Source of the DNA: Bacillota bacterium
Lineage (GTDB): Bacteria; Bacillota; Limnochordia; Darwinibacteriales; Darwinibacteriaceae
Direction: 5' to 3'
Length of the DNA: 35,637 bases
NCBI GenBank assembly: GCA_012518645.1
Contig: JAAYRS010000117.1
Coordinates: forward strand, 1-35,637
In this document: one piece after another, positions 23,472-30,633 of the stretch
Position numbering within the stretch: the stretch's first letter is position 1
Layout: every line of letters begins with the position of its first letter
Notes under the pieces: generated by a model
The model's database searches: none
What the model was told of the DNA's origin: nothing
The model's input: only the letters and a program-made list of their open reading frames with translations
Made by a program: the position numbers and the translations under genes

Positions 23472-23518
23472 GAACAAAGGTTCGCATCAATTATATACAG
23501 AACTACTGTTCTGGTCAA
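23472..23518 (-). promoter_or_regulatory. SOS promoter with two LexA (DinR) boxes
   Basis: On the minus strand TTGACC (23518-23513) and TATAAT (23495-23490) are 17 bases apart. Two perfect GAAC-N4-GTTC boxes overlap it: GAACTACTGTTC at 23500-23511 in the spacer, and GAACAAAGGTTC at 23472-23483 around the start site. Their centres are 28 bp apart. This is the Firmicute LexA operator form. The boxes also face the start of the divergent metallo-hydrolase gene. Confidence 0.9.
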
Positions 23519-23539
23519 GGCGGGAAAGGATGTCAAAAT

Positions 23540-24304
23540 GTGGAAGTTACGTTTTTGGGGACAGGGACTTCTCATGGGGTACCGGTGATTGGATGCAGCT
23601 GTGCGGTCTGCACAAGTCTGAACCCTAAAAATAAGCGAACCCGCAGTTCTTTATGGCTAAAGACGAAAGAGGCCAGTATAGTCATTGATACTGCCCCCGA
23701 ATTTAGGCTGCAGGCCCTTGAGGCCGGCCTCAAGCATGTAGATGGAGTCTTATACACTCATTGCCATGCGGATCATGTCTTTGGCTTTGATGATTTACGG
23801 GCTTTTAGCCGCGGCGCTAAAAAAAGCATTCCCCTCTACGGAAACAAAACCACAATTTCAGAGCTGCGGGAAGTCTTTGCTTATGTTTTCAGGAAGACCC
23901 AAAAAGGGGGAGGGAAACCGCGGGTGGAAACCATTATTGTTGACAAGGATCTTTTTCAGGTTAAGGGCGCCCGGGTGCAGCCCATCCCCGTTATTCACGG
24001 CCGGCTTCCCATTTTGGGCTATCGTTTAGGACAGCTGGCTTATATAACTGATTGCAGTTATATCCCCCCGGCTTCTTTAGAACTCCTGCAGGGTCTGCAG
24101 GTTTTAGTTTTAGGAGTTGTCCGCTATGAAGCCCATCCTACACACCTAAATGTAGAACAAGCCCTCCGGCTTGTGGACAAACTTCGGCCCCGGCAAACTT
24201 ATTTTACCCACATCTCTCATCTGCTGGAACACGATAAATTGAATAAAACTCTCCCTTTCGGGGTAAAGTTGGCTTATGACGGCTTACAAATCCATTGTGC
24301 TTAA
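23540..24304 (+). CDS. PhnP-like MBL-fold metallo-hydrolase
   Basis: A 254-residue metallo-beta-lactamase fold protein. GTGTSHGVPVIGCSCAVC at the N-terminus and THCHADHVFGFDDLRAFSRG (HxHxDH) resemble PhnP-type cyclic phosphodiesterases. A metal His lies in PVIHGRLP, an Asp in ITDCSYIPP, and the last His in YFTHISHLLEH. Members act on cyclic phosphates or on related small molecules, and no phn genes are nearby. The start is GTG at 23540 behind AAAGGA. It is divergent from the SOS operon. Confidence 0.87.
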   Translation: MEVTFLGTGTSHGVPVIGCSCAVCTSLNPKNKRTRSSLWLKTKEASIVIDTAPEFRLQALEAGLKHVDGVLYTHCHADHVFGFDDLRAFSRGAKKSIPLYGNKTTISELREVFAYVFRKTQKGGGKPRVETIIVDKDLFQVKGARVQPIPVIHGRLPILGYRLGQLAYITDCSYIPPASLELLQGLQVLVLGVVRYEAHPTHLNVEQALRLVDKLRPRQTYFTHISHLLEHDKLNKTLPFGVKLAYDGLQIHCA

Positions 24305-24354
24305 AACGGGTCTTTTGCATATAGTGTAATGATCTTCATTTGTGGAGGGAAAAG

Positions 24355-24948
24355 ATGATTATACATAAGGAATATGCTCTGAAGCGATTTTGTGAGGCCC
24401 CTTTAGAACACAAGTTTAGTAAGTTTCTTTTGGAAAAACTGCTGCAAAACTCGGATTTGATGGAAAGATTAGTTTTTGTTGCTACCCGCGATTATTTTCC
24501 CAACACGATGCTGGTTGCCCAAGCGGGAGCCTCGGAAAAAGGCTTTGTGTTGGAATTGGGAACTCTTGAATCGGAACAGATTACTTTGGTGAACGGCCGT
24601 TTATTGAAAGAAAAAAAGACTAATAGGGAGGCCCGGATTGAAGATCCTTTAGAGGCTTGGCAAGTGTTGCAGGATTTCAGAGGAACTCTCCATGTCCAGC
24701 TTGTTTTTAAAGACGAAACCCCCGATTGGTACGAAGAGTTGATGTTACCCAGCGAAGCGGTATCCAAAAACGTTTTAGTGCCGGGTTTCGCGGCTTTTAT
24801 CCGGGAACAAATCGATTTAGTCCTTTGGGGTGTTATCTTAAAAGATCAAATTGAGCAAGCCTTAGAAACTAAGGATGAGACCTTATTTCGAAAATCTGCA
24901 AGATTGTATAAGCAGGTTTGCCAGTCTTGTTTTTGGAAGCTGTCCTAA
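24355..24948 (+). CDS. YpiB/UPF0302-like protein (tentative)
   Basis: A 197-residue soluble protein. The N-terminal half (KFLLEKLLQNSDLMERLVFV, then YFPNTMLVAQ, then LHVQLVFKDETPDWYEELML) resembles the UPF0302 domain of Firmicute YpiB in order and length. The C-terminal half is helical, with Cys-containing CQSCFWKLS at the end. No catalytic motif is seen. The ATG at 24355 follows TGGAGGGAAAAG. A terminator follows immediately. The family call is by eye and could be wrong. Confidence 0.45.
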   Translation: MIIHKEYALKRFCEAPLEHKFSKFLLEKLLQNSDLMERLVFVATRDYFPNTMLVAQAGASEKGFVLELGTLESEQITLVNGRLLKEKKTNREARIEDPLEAWQVLQDFRGTLHVQLVFKDETPDWYEELMLPSEAVSKNVLVPGFAAFIREQIDLVLWGVILKDQIEQALETKDETLFRKSARLYKQVCQSCFWKLS

Positions 24949-24969
24949 AGAAAGATTTATTTTCCTTCC

Positions 24970-24998
24970 CCTGCCTGGCTTCCCAGGCAGGATTTTTT
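24970..24998 (+). terminator. Rho-independent terminator
   Basis: CCTGCCTGG at 24970-24978 pairs perfectly with CCAGGCAGG at 24983-24991 around a four-base loop and is followed by ATTTTTTAT. It ends the unit that contains the metallo-hydrolase and the YpiB-like gene. Confidence 0.9.
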
Positions 24999-25047
24999 AT
25001 CTTCAACGTGGAATCCTCATACAGCCCACCACTTGGAGGTAGTTACT

Positions 25048-25611
25048 TTGAAAGCAGTTGCCCCTCGAAAAAAGAGCCCGCTGCGGGAGTTGTTGGAAAC
25101 CATTGGTTCGTCTGTAATTATTGCTGCTTTGATCATGATTTTTGTTGCCCGGGCTTACACTGTAAATGGCGATTCTATGCTGCCAACTTTAAAACACGGG
25201 GAACGTTTGTTGGTGGACAAGATCTCTTACCGATTTATAGCGCCTGCGCGCGGTGAAATAAATGTTTTTAAAAATCCTTCTAATACTGGCGAACAATTTA
25301 TTAAACGGGTCATTGGCATCCCCGGGGATCAAGTAGCTATTAGGGAAGGCGTAGTCTATGTTAATGATCAGGCTATTGAAGAGGAATATATTTTGGTTCC
25401 GCCCCGGCTTGATTTCACCCCGCATCGGGTCCCCGAAAATTCCTATTTTGTTTTAGGTGATAATCGCAATAACAGTGAAGACAGCCGTTTCAGCAGAGTT
25501 GGCTTTGTACCGCGCAAGCTTGTTATCGGCCGTGCAATCTGGCGTTATTGGCCTTTGAGTAAATTTAACCTGGTTTTACGCCCGGCAGTGTTTAAGGAGG
25601 TTTCCTTTTAG
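25048..25611 (+). CDS. lepB: Signal peptidase I
   Basis: A 187-residue membrane protease. One N-terminal helix (SVIIAALIMIFVARAYTV) is followed by box B NGDSMLPTLKHGERLLVDK with the catalytic Ser, box D FIKRVIGIPGDQV with the catalytic Lys, and box E YFVLGDNRNNSEDSRFSRVG. It cleaves signal peptides on the outer face of the membrane. TTG at 25048 lies seven bases after GGAGGT and is preferred over an in-frame TTG at 25033 that overlaps it. The stop overlaps that of the convergent DUF502 gene. Confidence 0.95.
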   Translation: MKAVAPRKKSPLRELLETIGSSVIIAALIMIFVARAYTVNGDSMLPTLKHGERLLVDKISYRFIAPARGEINVFKNPSNTGEQFIKRVIGIPGDQVAIREGVVYVNDQAIEEEYILVPPRLDFTPHRVPENSYFVLGDNRNNSEDSRFSRVGFVPRKLVIGRAIWRYWPLSKFNLVLRPAVFKEVSF

Positions 25612-26189
25612 CTCCGGTTGGGCCCCACGATCCCCGCGGAAATAATAGTCTTAAAAGCGTCTTCCACACTAATATCCACAGGAAGGCAGTCAGTGCTGGG
25701 AACCACTATGAAAACACCGGAAGTTGGGTTAGGCGTGGTGGGGATGAACACCGTTGTAGAACTGCTTTTAATGACGGTGTTGAATTCCGGGATATCCTCG
25801 TTAGTGACAAAACCCAAGGCATACATCCCTAACCGGGGGTATTGGACTAAAACCACCCGCTGAAACCTTTGGGCCTCATTTGAATCAGAAAAGGCTTTGA
25901 CAACCTGCCCCACTCCTTGGTAAATGTTATTCAAAATGGGGATTTTCAAAAAAATTCCTTCTGCCCAGTGAAAAACCTTGCGTCCAATTACATTGGTTGT
26001 AAAAATACCTGTGGCCAAAACTAAGAGTAGAGTAAGGACGGCGCCTGCGCCGGGGATATGGAAACCTACTAATCTGGCTATGACCTTTCCCAAGATGCCG
26101 TCGATAGTAACAAGGCCAAAAACAAGCACATAGACTGTTATGACTCCAGGCAACAGAATTAGTAAACCGTTGATGAAATATCTGCGCAA
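25608..26189 (-). CDS. DUF502 family membrane protein
   Basis: A 193-residue protein with two N-terminal helices (NGLLILLPGVITVYVLVFGL and GAVLTLLLVLATGIFTTNVI) and a C-terminal soluble domain. IPILNNIYQGVGQVVKAF, VVLVQYPRLGMYALGFVT and FIPTTPNPTSGVFIVVPST are the family hallmarks. DUF502 proteins are widespread, with no settled role. The start is TTG at 26189 behind AAAGGGTGATG, with a TATAAT further upstream. Its stop is shared with the lepB end on the other strand. Confidence 0.9.
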   Translation of the reverse strand: MRRYFINGLLILLPGVITVYVLVFGLVTIDGILGKVIARLVGFHIPGAGAVLTLLLVLATGIFTTNVIGRKVFHWAEGIFLKIPILNNIYQGVGQVVKAFSDSNEAQRFQRVVLVQYPRLGMYALGFVTNEDIPEFNTVIKSSSTTVFIPTTPNPTSGVFIVVPSTDCLPVDISVEDAFKTIISAGIVGPNRS

Positions 26190-26278
26190 GCTTCATCACC
26201 CTTTCCATTAAGATTATAACAATCTTCCCCCGGCCTGTACACATCCGGAGGCTTAAATTGTTTGTCCCCAAAAAGCAG

Positions 26279-26311
26279 CCGGCCTTTCACGGTAAGGCCG
26301 GTTTTCCTTTT
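26279..26311 (+). terminator. Terminator-like hairpin with no gene upstream on this strand
   Basis: CCGGCCTT at 26279-26286 pairs perfectly with AAGGCCGG at 26294-26301, loop of seven, followed by TTTTCCTTTTAT. No plus-strand gene precedes it between lepB (ending 25611) and here. The rest of the gap 26190-26396 shows a TATAAT-like element for the DUF502 gene and nothing else I recognise. Confidence 0.6.
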
Positions 26312-26396
26312 ATAAATTCTTCCGGCAGGAAAAAACGAAAGTAAAGGGAAATCATTTCTACAAATCAAACGTTAAATTGGCCTGGGAGGCGGAATA

Positions 26397-27638
26397 ATGA
26401 GAGCGTACGAACGATTATTGCGGTATTTGAAATTTGAGGCTCCGTCTGATGCCGGCAGCGAGACTTTTCCCAGCACTCCTCAACAACTTAATTTTGGGCG
26501 GTATTTAGTACAGGAAATGCGGGAATTGGGTATCCGGGATGCGGAATTAGATGAAAACGGCTACGTGTTCGGTACTATCGAATCCAACATAAAGAATTGG
26601 TCCGGGCCGGTGATTGGCTTTCTCGCTCACCTAGATACAGTCCAAGATGTACCATATCAAAATATTAAAGCTCAAATAATCGAAGATTATGACGGCGGCG
26701 ATCTTTGCCTTAATCCGTAGCAGAACATTATCCTTAGCCCTCGAGAATACGGCTCTTTGAAATCATATATCGGCCGCGATTTGATTGTCACCGACGGCAC
26801 AACCCTTCTGGGGGCGGATAATAGGGCGGGGATAGCGGAGATTATGACTATGGCCCAGGAGCTGCTAACTAATCCCGAAATAAAGCACGGCACCATCAAA
26901 ATCGGCTTCACCCCCGATGAAGAAATAGGGCGGGGGGCAGATCGCTTTAATCTGGAACGCTTTGGCGCCGATTTTGCTTATACAGTGGACGGGGGGGCTT
27001 TCGGTTCGGTAGATTACGAAACTTTCAATGCAGCTACTGCTAAAATCACAATCCAAGGCCGGAACATACACCCGGGAACAGCTAAAGGAAAAATGAAAAA
27101 CGCCGCTTTGATTGCCATGGAATTTAATGCTTTCTTACCCGTTTTGGAACGCCCGGAATACACTGAGGGATATCAAGGTTTTTACCACCTAATTGACTTA
27201 AAGGGGAGTGTAGAGCACGCTGAGTTAACTTACCTGCTGCGGGATCACTGCCGGGAAAAATTCGAGGCTAAAAAGGACACTTTGCAGCTGGCTGCGGAAC
27301 ATCTAAATTCTAAATATGGTTTGAGTACAGCTGTGGTAGAGATTGCTGACAGTTATGCCAATATGGCGGAACAAATCAAACCCCATTGGCATCTAATCGA
27401 AACGGCCTACGCCGCTGTGCGGGAGGTGGGGGGTAACCCCCAAAGCAATCCGGTGCGCGGCGGTACAGATGGCGCCCAATTGTCGTTTATGGGGCTTCCC
27501 TGCCCAAACTTGGGGACGGGAAGTCACAACCATCACAGTAAATTGGAATATGCCTGTGTCCAGGCTATGGATGACTGCGCCGCCCTCTTGGTTAGGATTG
27601 CCCAAAAATATGGGGAAGGTGAAATCAAGCGCAGGTAA
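26397..27638 (+). pseudogene. pepT: Peptidase T with an in-frame TAG
   Basis: The whole frame is 413 codons, the normal size of PepT, a zinc tripeptidase that removes N-terminal residues. Codon 108 is TAG (26718-26720). Before it lie AHLDT and the N-terminal domain. After it lie TDGTTLLGADNRAGIAEIM, the catalytic PDEEIGRGAD, VDGGAFG and RGGTDGAQLSFMGLPCPN. The metal ligands are all kept on both sides. Related enzymes carry Glu or Lys near this site, so one base change would restore it. ATG behind GGAGG. Genuine decay or assembly error cannot be told apart. Confidence 0.88.
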
Positions 27639-27651
27639 TTTGATTTGCTGT

Positions 27652-27957
27652 TCACCCTTTTTTATCGAGATGTAAACCCATCAATTTTCGAATTCGAATC
27701 AGGTGATCTGCTTCAGCATCAGAAGGGGTTTTTCTGATGGTTTCTCCTGTTGTATTGTGGATTAGGTGAACGACATTTCCCTTTAATTCTTTGTTGTATT
27801 GGAAACTGAGGCGGCTGCGGCCTGTGGAAGGTTTGCGGCTCACGCTGAGAACATCGTCGCTTTTCTTGACGGCCAGTTTCGGGACTTCGCCTGTAATTAT
27901 CTTCTCCAGCTGCTTTTTACCGGATGTGTGTATGGGGGGGATTCTCATTTTTTTCAC
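27652..27957 (-). CDS. FlaG-like protein
   Basis: A 101-residue protein whose C-terminal half, LSFQYNKELKGNVVHLIHNT then TGETIRKTPSDAEADHLIRI, has the layout of FlaG (COG1334): strand, TGE-(V/I)-IR-x-P, helix. FlaG is linked with flagellar filament length. No flagellar genes are near. The start is GTG at 27957 with AAGG before it, and an ATG at 27948 is possible. It is convergent with the peptidase T gene. The family assignment is moderate. Confidence 0.55.
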   Translation of the reverse strand: MKKMRIPPIHTSGKKQLEKIITGEVPKLAVKKSDDVLSVSRKPSTGRSRLSFQYNKELKGNVVHLIHNTTGETIRKTPSDAEADHLIRIRKLMGLHLDKKG

Positions 27958-28033
27958 TTCAACCTTGCTCTTACTTATAATATCGGTAGAAAACTATTAT
28001 TTCTTTACCGCCGGCGGGGATTCTTCGGATCTT

Positions 28034-28062
28034 TTCACAAGCGGTCCAAAATAAGGTATAAT
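28034..28062 (+). promoter_or_regulatory. Sigma-A promoter for the DUF1538/PII unit
   Basis: TTCACA at 28034-28039 and TATAAT at 28057-28062 are 17 bases apart. It lies 65 bases before the GTG start of the DUF1538 gene. Confidence 0.75.
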
Positions 28063-28127
28063 GAAAAGGCAGAGCATTGTCCAGTTTATGATCTAAATAA
28101 TCTGCGCACCATCAAAGGAGGATCTCC

Positions 28128-28814
28128 GTGCTCAAAGATTTGTTCGGTACATTTAAAAGCATAACTCCCATTGTTTTGGGCTTAATTCTTTTTCAACTAT
28201 TGGTTTTAAGGCGCCCCTTGGAAAAGCCGCACTCTTTTATAGGAGGTTACTTCTTAAGTTTAATCGGGCTTTTTTTGTTTTTAAAGGGCTTAACCCTGTG
28301 TCTGCTGCCTTTAGGTGAAAGCGTCGGGGCGAATTTAATAGTTTTAGATAATAAGTTTTGGATTGTGGCCGCGGGATTTTTGTTAGGCTACCTTTCCACT
28401 TTAGCGGAGCCGGCCCTCCATGCTTTGGCAATGGAGGCGGAGGAACTCTCAGTTGGGGCTTTGCCTAAACAGGTCCTAATTCATGCAGTTGCCGTTGGTT
28501 TTGGGATCGGAATGGCTTTAGGCATTGCAAAAATCCTCTTTCAGATTTCTTCCGCTACAATAATCGTTCCCATCTTGTTTGTCACCATTATTTTAACCTA
28601 TTTCGCGCCGGCGGGGATTGTGGGAATAGCCTTTGATTCTGCCAGCGCTACCACGGGGCCTATCAATATCCCTATTAATATGGCGGTAGCTATTGGCCTT
28701 TCTAAAATTTTAGCTGTTACTGATCCTTTGTTATACGGATTTGGTTTAGTTGGGCTTACCTCATTGGGGGCCGCGATCAGCGTCCTTATCGTGGGCATCT
28801 TTGTTGGTATTTAG
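28128..28814 (+). CDS. DUF1538 family membrane protein
   Basis: A 228-residue protein with about seven membrane helices. Key motifs are GYLSTLAEPALHALAMEAEE and FDSASATTGPINIPINMAVA, which are hallmarks of DUF1538. The family resembles secondary transporters. Many genomes have two DUF1538 genes or one double-length protein beside a PII-like gene, but here only one repeat is present. GTG start at 28128 behind AAAGGAGG. The PII-like gene follows 22 bases later. Confidence 0.87.
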   Translation: MLKDLFGTFKSITPIVLGLILFQLLVLRRPLEKPHSFIGGYFLSLIGLFLFLKGLTLCLLPLGESVGANLIVLDNKFWIVAAGFLLGYLSTLAEPALHALAMEAEELSVGALPKQVLIHAVAVGFGIGMALGIAKILFQISSATIIVPILFVTIILTYFAPAGIVGIAFDSASATTGPINIPINMAVAIGLSKILAVTDPLLYGFGLVGLTSLGAAISVLIVGIFVGI

Positions 28815-28836
28815 TTGCTGAAAGGAGGTTTTTTGG

Positions 28837-29163
28837 ATGCAATTTGTAGCCATTTTTGTGGTTGTAGAGCGGGGCAAAGCAGATCACATCGTCGACGAAG
28901 CTAAAGTAGCGGGGGCCTTTGGAGCCACGATTTTTTACGGCCGGGGAACCGGTGAAAAGGAATTCAAGAAATTCTTTAACTTACATGTAGAGTCTTCCAA
29001 GGAGATCATTTTTATCCTCACTCCTGAGGATAAAAAACAGCCTATAATCGATGTGTTGGTCAAGGCGGGTAAATTAGATGACCCGGGGACGGGAATCCTA
29101 TTTACAGTGCCCATCGGGGACATGGTTGGTTTCCATCATAGAGAAGGCATCGTTAAGGATTAG
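28837..29163 (+). CDS. PII-like signalling protein
   Basis: A 108-residue protein with a ferredoxin-like fold as in GlnB/GlnK: MQFVAIFVVVERGKADHIVD, then GATIFYGRGTGEKEF (the T-loop region), then GKLDDPGTGILFTVPIGDMV near the C-terminus. The T-loop lacks the Tyr that is uridylylated in classical GlnB. Pairing with DUF1538 suggests that it senses a nucleotide and gates the membrane protein, as GlnK does for AmtB. This is inference. Confidence 0.8.
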   Translation: MQFVAIFVVVERGKADHIVDEAKVAGAFGATIFYGRGTGEKEFKKFFNLHVESSKEIIFILTPEDKKQPIIDVLVKAGKLDDPGTGILFTVPIGDMVGFHHREGIVKD

Positions 29164-29216
29164 ACGGGGCAGAGGCGAAGAATTGAAAAAGGGTTTAAAG
29201 CAAGGGGGACTGAGCG

Positions 29217-29465
29217 ATGGTTAAGGTTGGTTTATTCCTTGTGGTCTTCTTCCCTGCCTATCTTCTTTCCCGTATTTTACTAGGCGTTTTTGGCCTTTCC
29301 GGATTTAACTTGGCTGAGCCGAGTTTACTCCGGCTTGCTCTCGATCTTTTGTTTTGGCTTCTTTCCTGGGCAGTAAGTGTGATTGTCTATCTTACGATCC
29401 GGGACGGGCTTAGAGAGTATCAAAAAAAGAAAAAAAACGAGGAGGAATTCCATGAAATATCGTAG
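29217..29465 (+). CDS. Small two-helix membrane protein of unknown function
   Basis: An 82-residue protein with two hydrophobic stretches (about 4-27 and 42-66) and a charged C-terminus (REYQKKKKNEEEFHEIS). It starts with ATG 53 bases after the PII-like gene, behind AAGGGGGAC. Its last 14 bases overlap the start of the aldo/keto reductase. No family is recognised. Confidence 0.65.
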   Translation: MVKVGLFLVVFFPAYLLSRILLGVFGLSGFNLAEPSLLRLALDLLFWLLSWAVSVIVYLTIRDGLREYQKKKKNEEEFHEIS

Positions 29466-30396
29466 ATTAGGCCGTTCAGGCTTAAAAGTGAGTGAAATTT
29501 CTCTGGGAAGTTGGCTGACCTATGGAAAAACAGTTGAGGATGATCAAGCCCTGAACACAATACGGCGCGCTTACGAGCTGGGCATTAATTCTTTCGACTC
29601 AGCTAACGTGTACGAAAGCGGTGAAGGCGAGCGGGTAATGGCAAAAGCCCTCCGTTCTTTTCCCCGCGAATCCTATATTATTACAACAAAGGCCTTTTGG
29701 CCCATGGGGGAAGGTGTTAACGAGCGGGGCTTATCGCGCAAACACGTTTTTGAACAACTGCATGCCAGTTTAAAACGAATGGAATTAGACTACGTGGATA
29801 TCTTCTACTGCCACCGCTACGATCCGGAAACACCTGTGGAAGAAACCTTACGCGTAATTGATGATTTTATCCGGCAGGGCAAAGTACTTTATGCGGGTGT
29901 AAGCCAGTGGAGTGCGGCCCAGATTCAAGAAGCAATCACAATTGCGGATCACTATTTGTTAGATCGGATCGTGGTTAATCAACCAGTATATAACCTGCTT
30001 AACCGTTATATCGAGGAAGAGATAATCCCCTTAAGCACTAAACAGGGGATTGGGCAGATCGTCTTTTCACCGCTGGCCCAAGGCATGCTGACCGGAAAAT
30101 ACCGCGGCGGGCAGATCCCGGAAGGGACAAGGGGCTCTAATCCCGAGGTTAATAAATGGATCAATGAAATGATTGCCTCCGGGGTAATCGCCAAGGTGGA
30201 TGCTTTAGAGGATCTAGCCCGGGAAGGGGGAATTTCCTTTGCGGAAATGGCCTTGGCTTGGGTTTTAAGACAGCCTAACGTAGCCAGTGCTTTGGTGGGT
30301 GCAACCAGGCCCGAACAAATTGAAGCCAACGTGAAAGCGATCGAAGTAACCTTAGATGAAGAAATATTGGAAAGAATAGAAGAAATCTTGGCCTAA
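29452..30396 (+). CDS. Aldo/keto reductase
   Basis: A 314-residue TIM-barrel oxidoreductase using NADPH. It begins MKYRRLGRSGLKVSEISLGS and carries the catalytic tetrad Asp (FDSANVYESGEGE), Tyr (in the same motif), Lys (ITTKAFWP) and His (FYCHRYDPETP). It resembles the voltage-gated K+ channel beta-subunit branch. The ATG at 29452 follows GGAGGAATTCC and overlaps the small membrane gene. Substrate unknown. A terminator follows. Confidence 0.93.
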   Translation: MKYRRLGRSGLKVSEISLGSWLTYGKTVEDDQALNTIRRAYELGINSFDSANVYESGEGERVMAKALRSFPRESYIITTKAFWPMGEGVNERGLSRKHVFEQLHASLKRMELDYVDIFYCHRYDPETPVEETLRVIDDFIRQGKVLYAGVSQWSAAQIQEAITIADHYLLDRIVVNQPVYNLLNRYIEEEIIPLSTKQGIGQIVFSPLAQGMLTGKYRGGQIPEGTRGSNPEVNKWINEMIASGVIAKVDALEDLAREGGISFAEMALAWVLRQPNVASALVGATRPEQIEANVKAIEVTLDEEILERIEEILA

Positions 30397-30409
30397 AAAG
30401 TGAAATAAG

Positions 30410-30441
30410 GCGGGGCGCCGCAAAGGGGTGCCCCGCTTTTT
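30410..30441 (+). terminator. Rho-independent terminator after the aldo/keto reductase
   Basis: GCGGGGCGCC at 30410-30419 pairs with GGTGCCCCGC at 30427-30436 (one G-T pair), followed by five T residues. The 190 bases that follow hold no recognised gene before the adaptor protein, and I cannot name a sure promoter there. Confidence 0.9.
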
Positions 30442-30633
30442 GTTCGGAGTAATTTTAAAACGTCCTTTTAATTATGCCGGAAGGAGCGTAAGGTTTGCGG
30501 ATCCAATAATTCACTACAGGGATTTCTATTTTTTCACAGAAGATATTTTCTATGCGCCTAACAAGGAAATATGCTCTAAAGTTTGAATATCTAGGCAGAT
30601 CCACCGGGTGTTTAAGGAAGGTTGGTTTGAGAA

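Noticed and set aside
26718-26720. Pyrrolysine at the peptidase T TAG
   Set aside because: The site is not a catalytic position, relatives have an ordinary residue there, and TAG also ends normal genes here (rplQ, ecfA1). No pyl gene is in the window.
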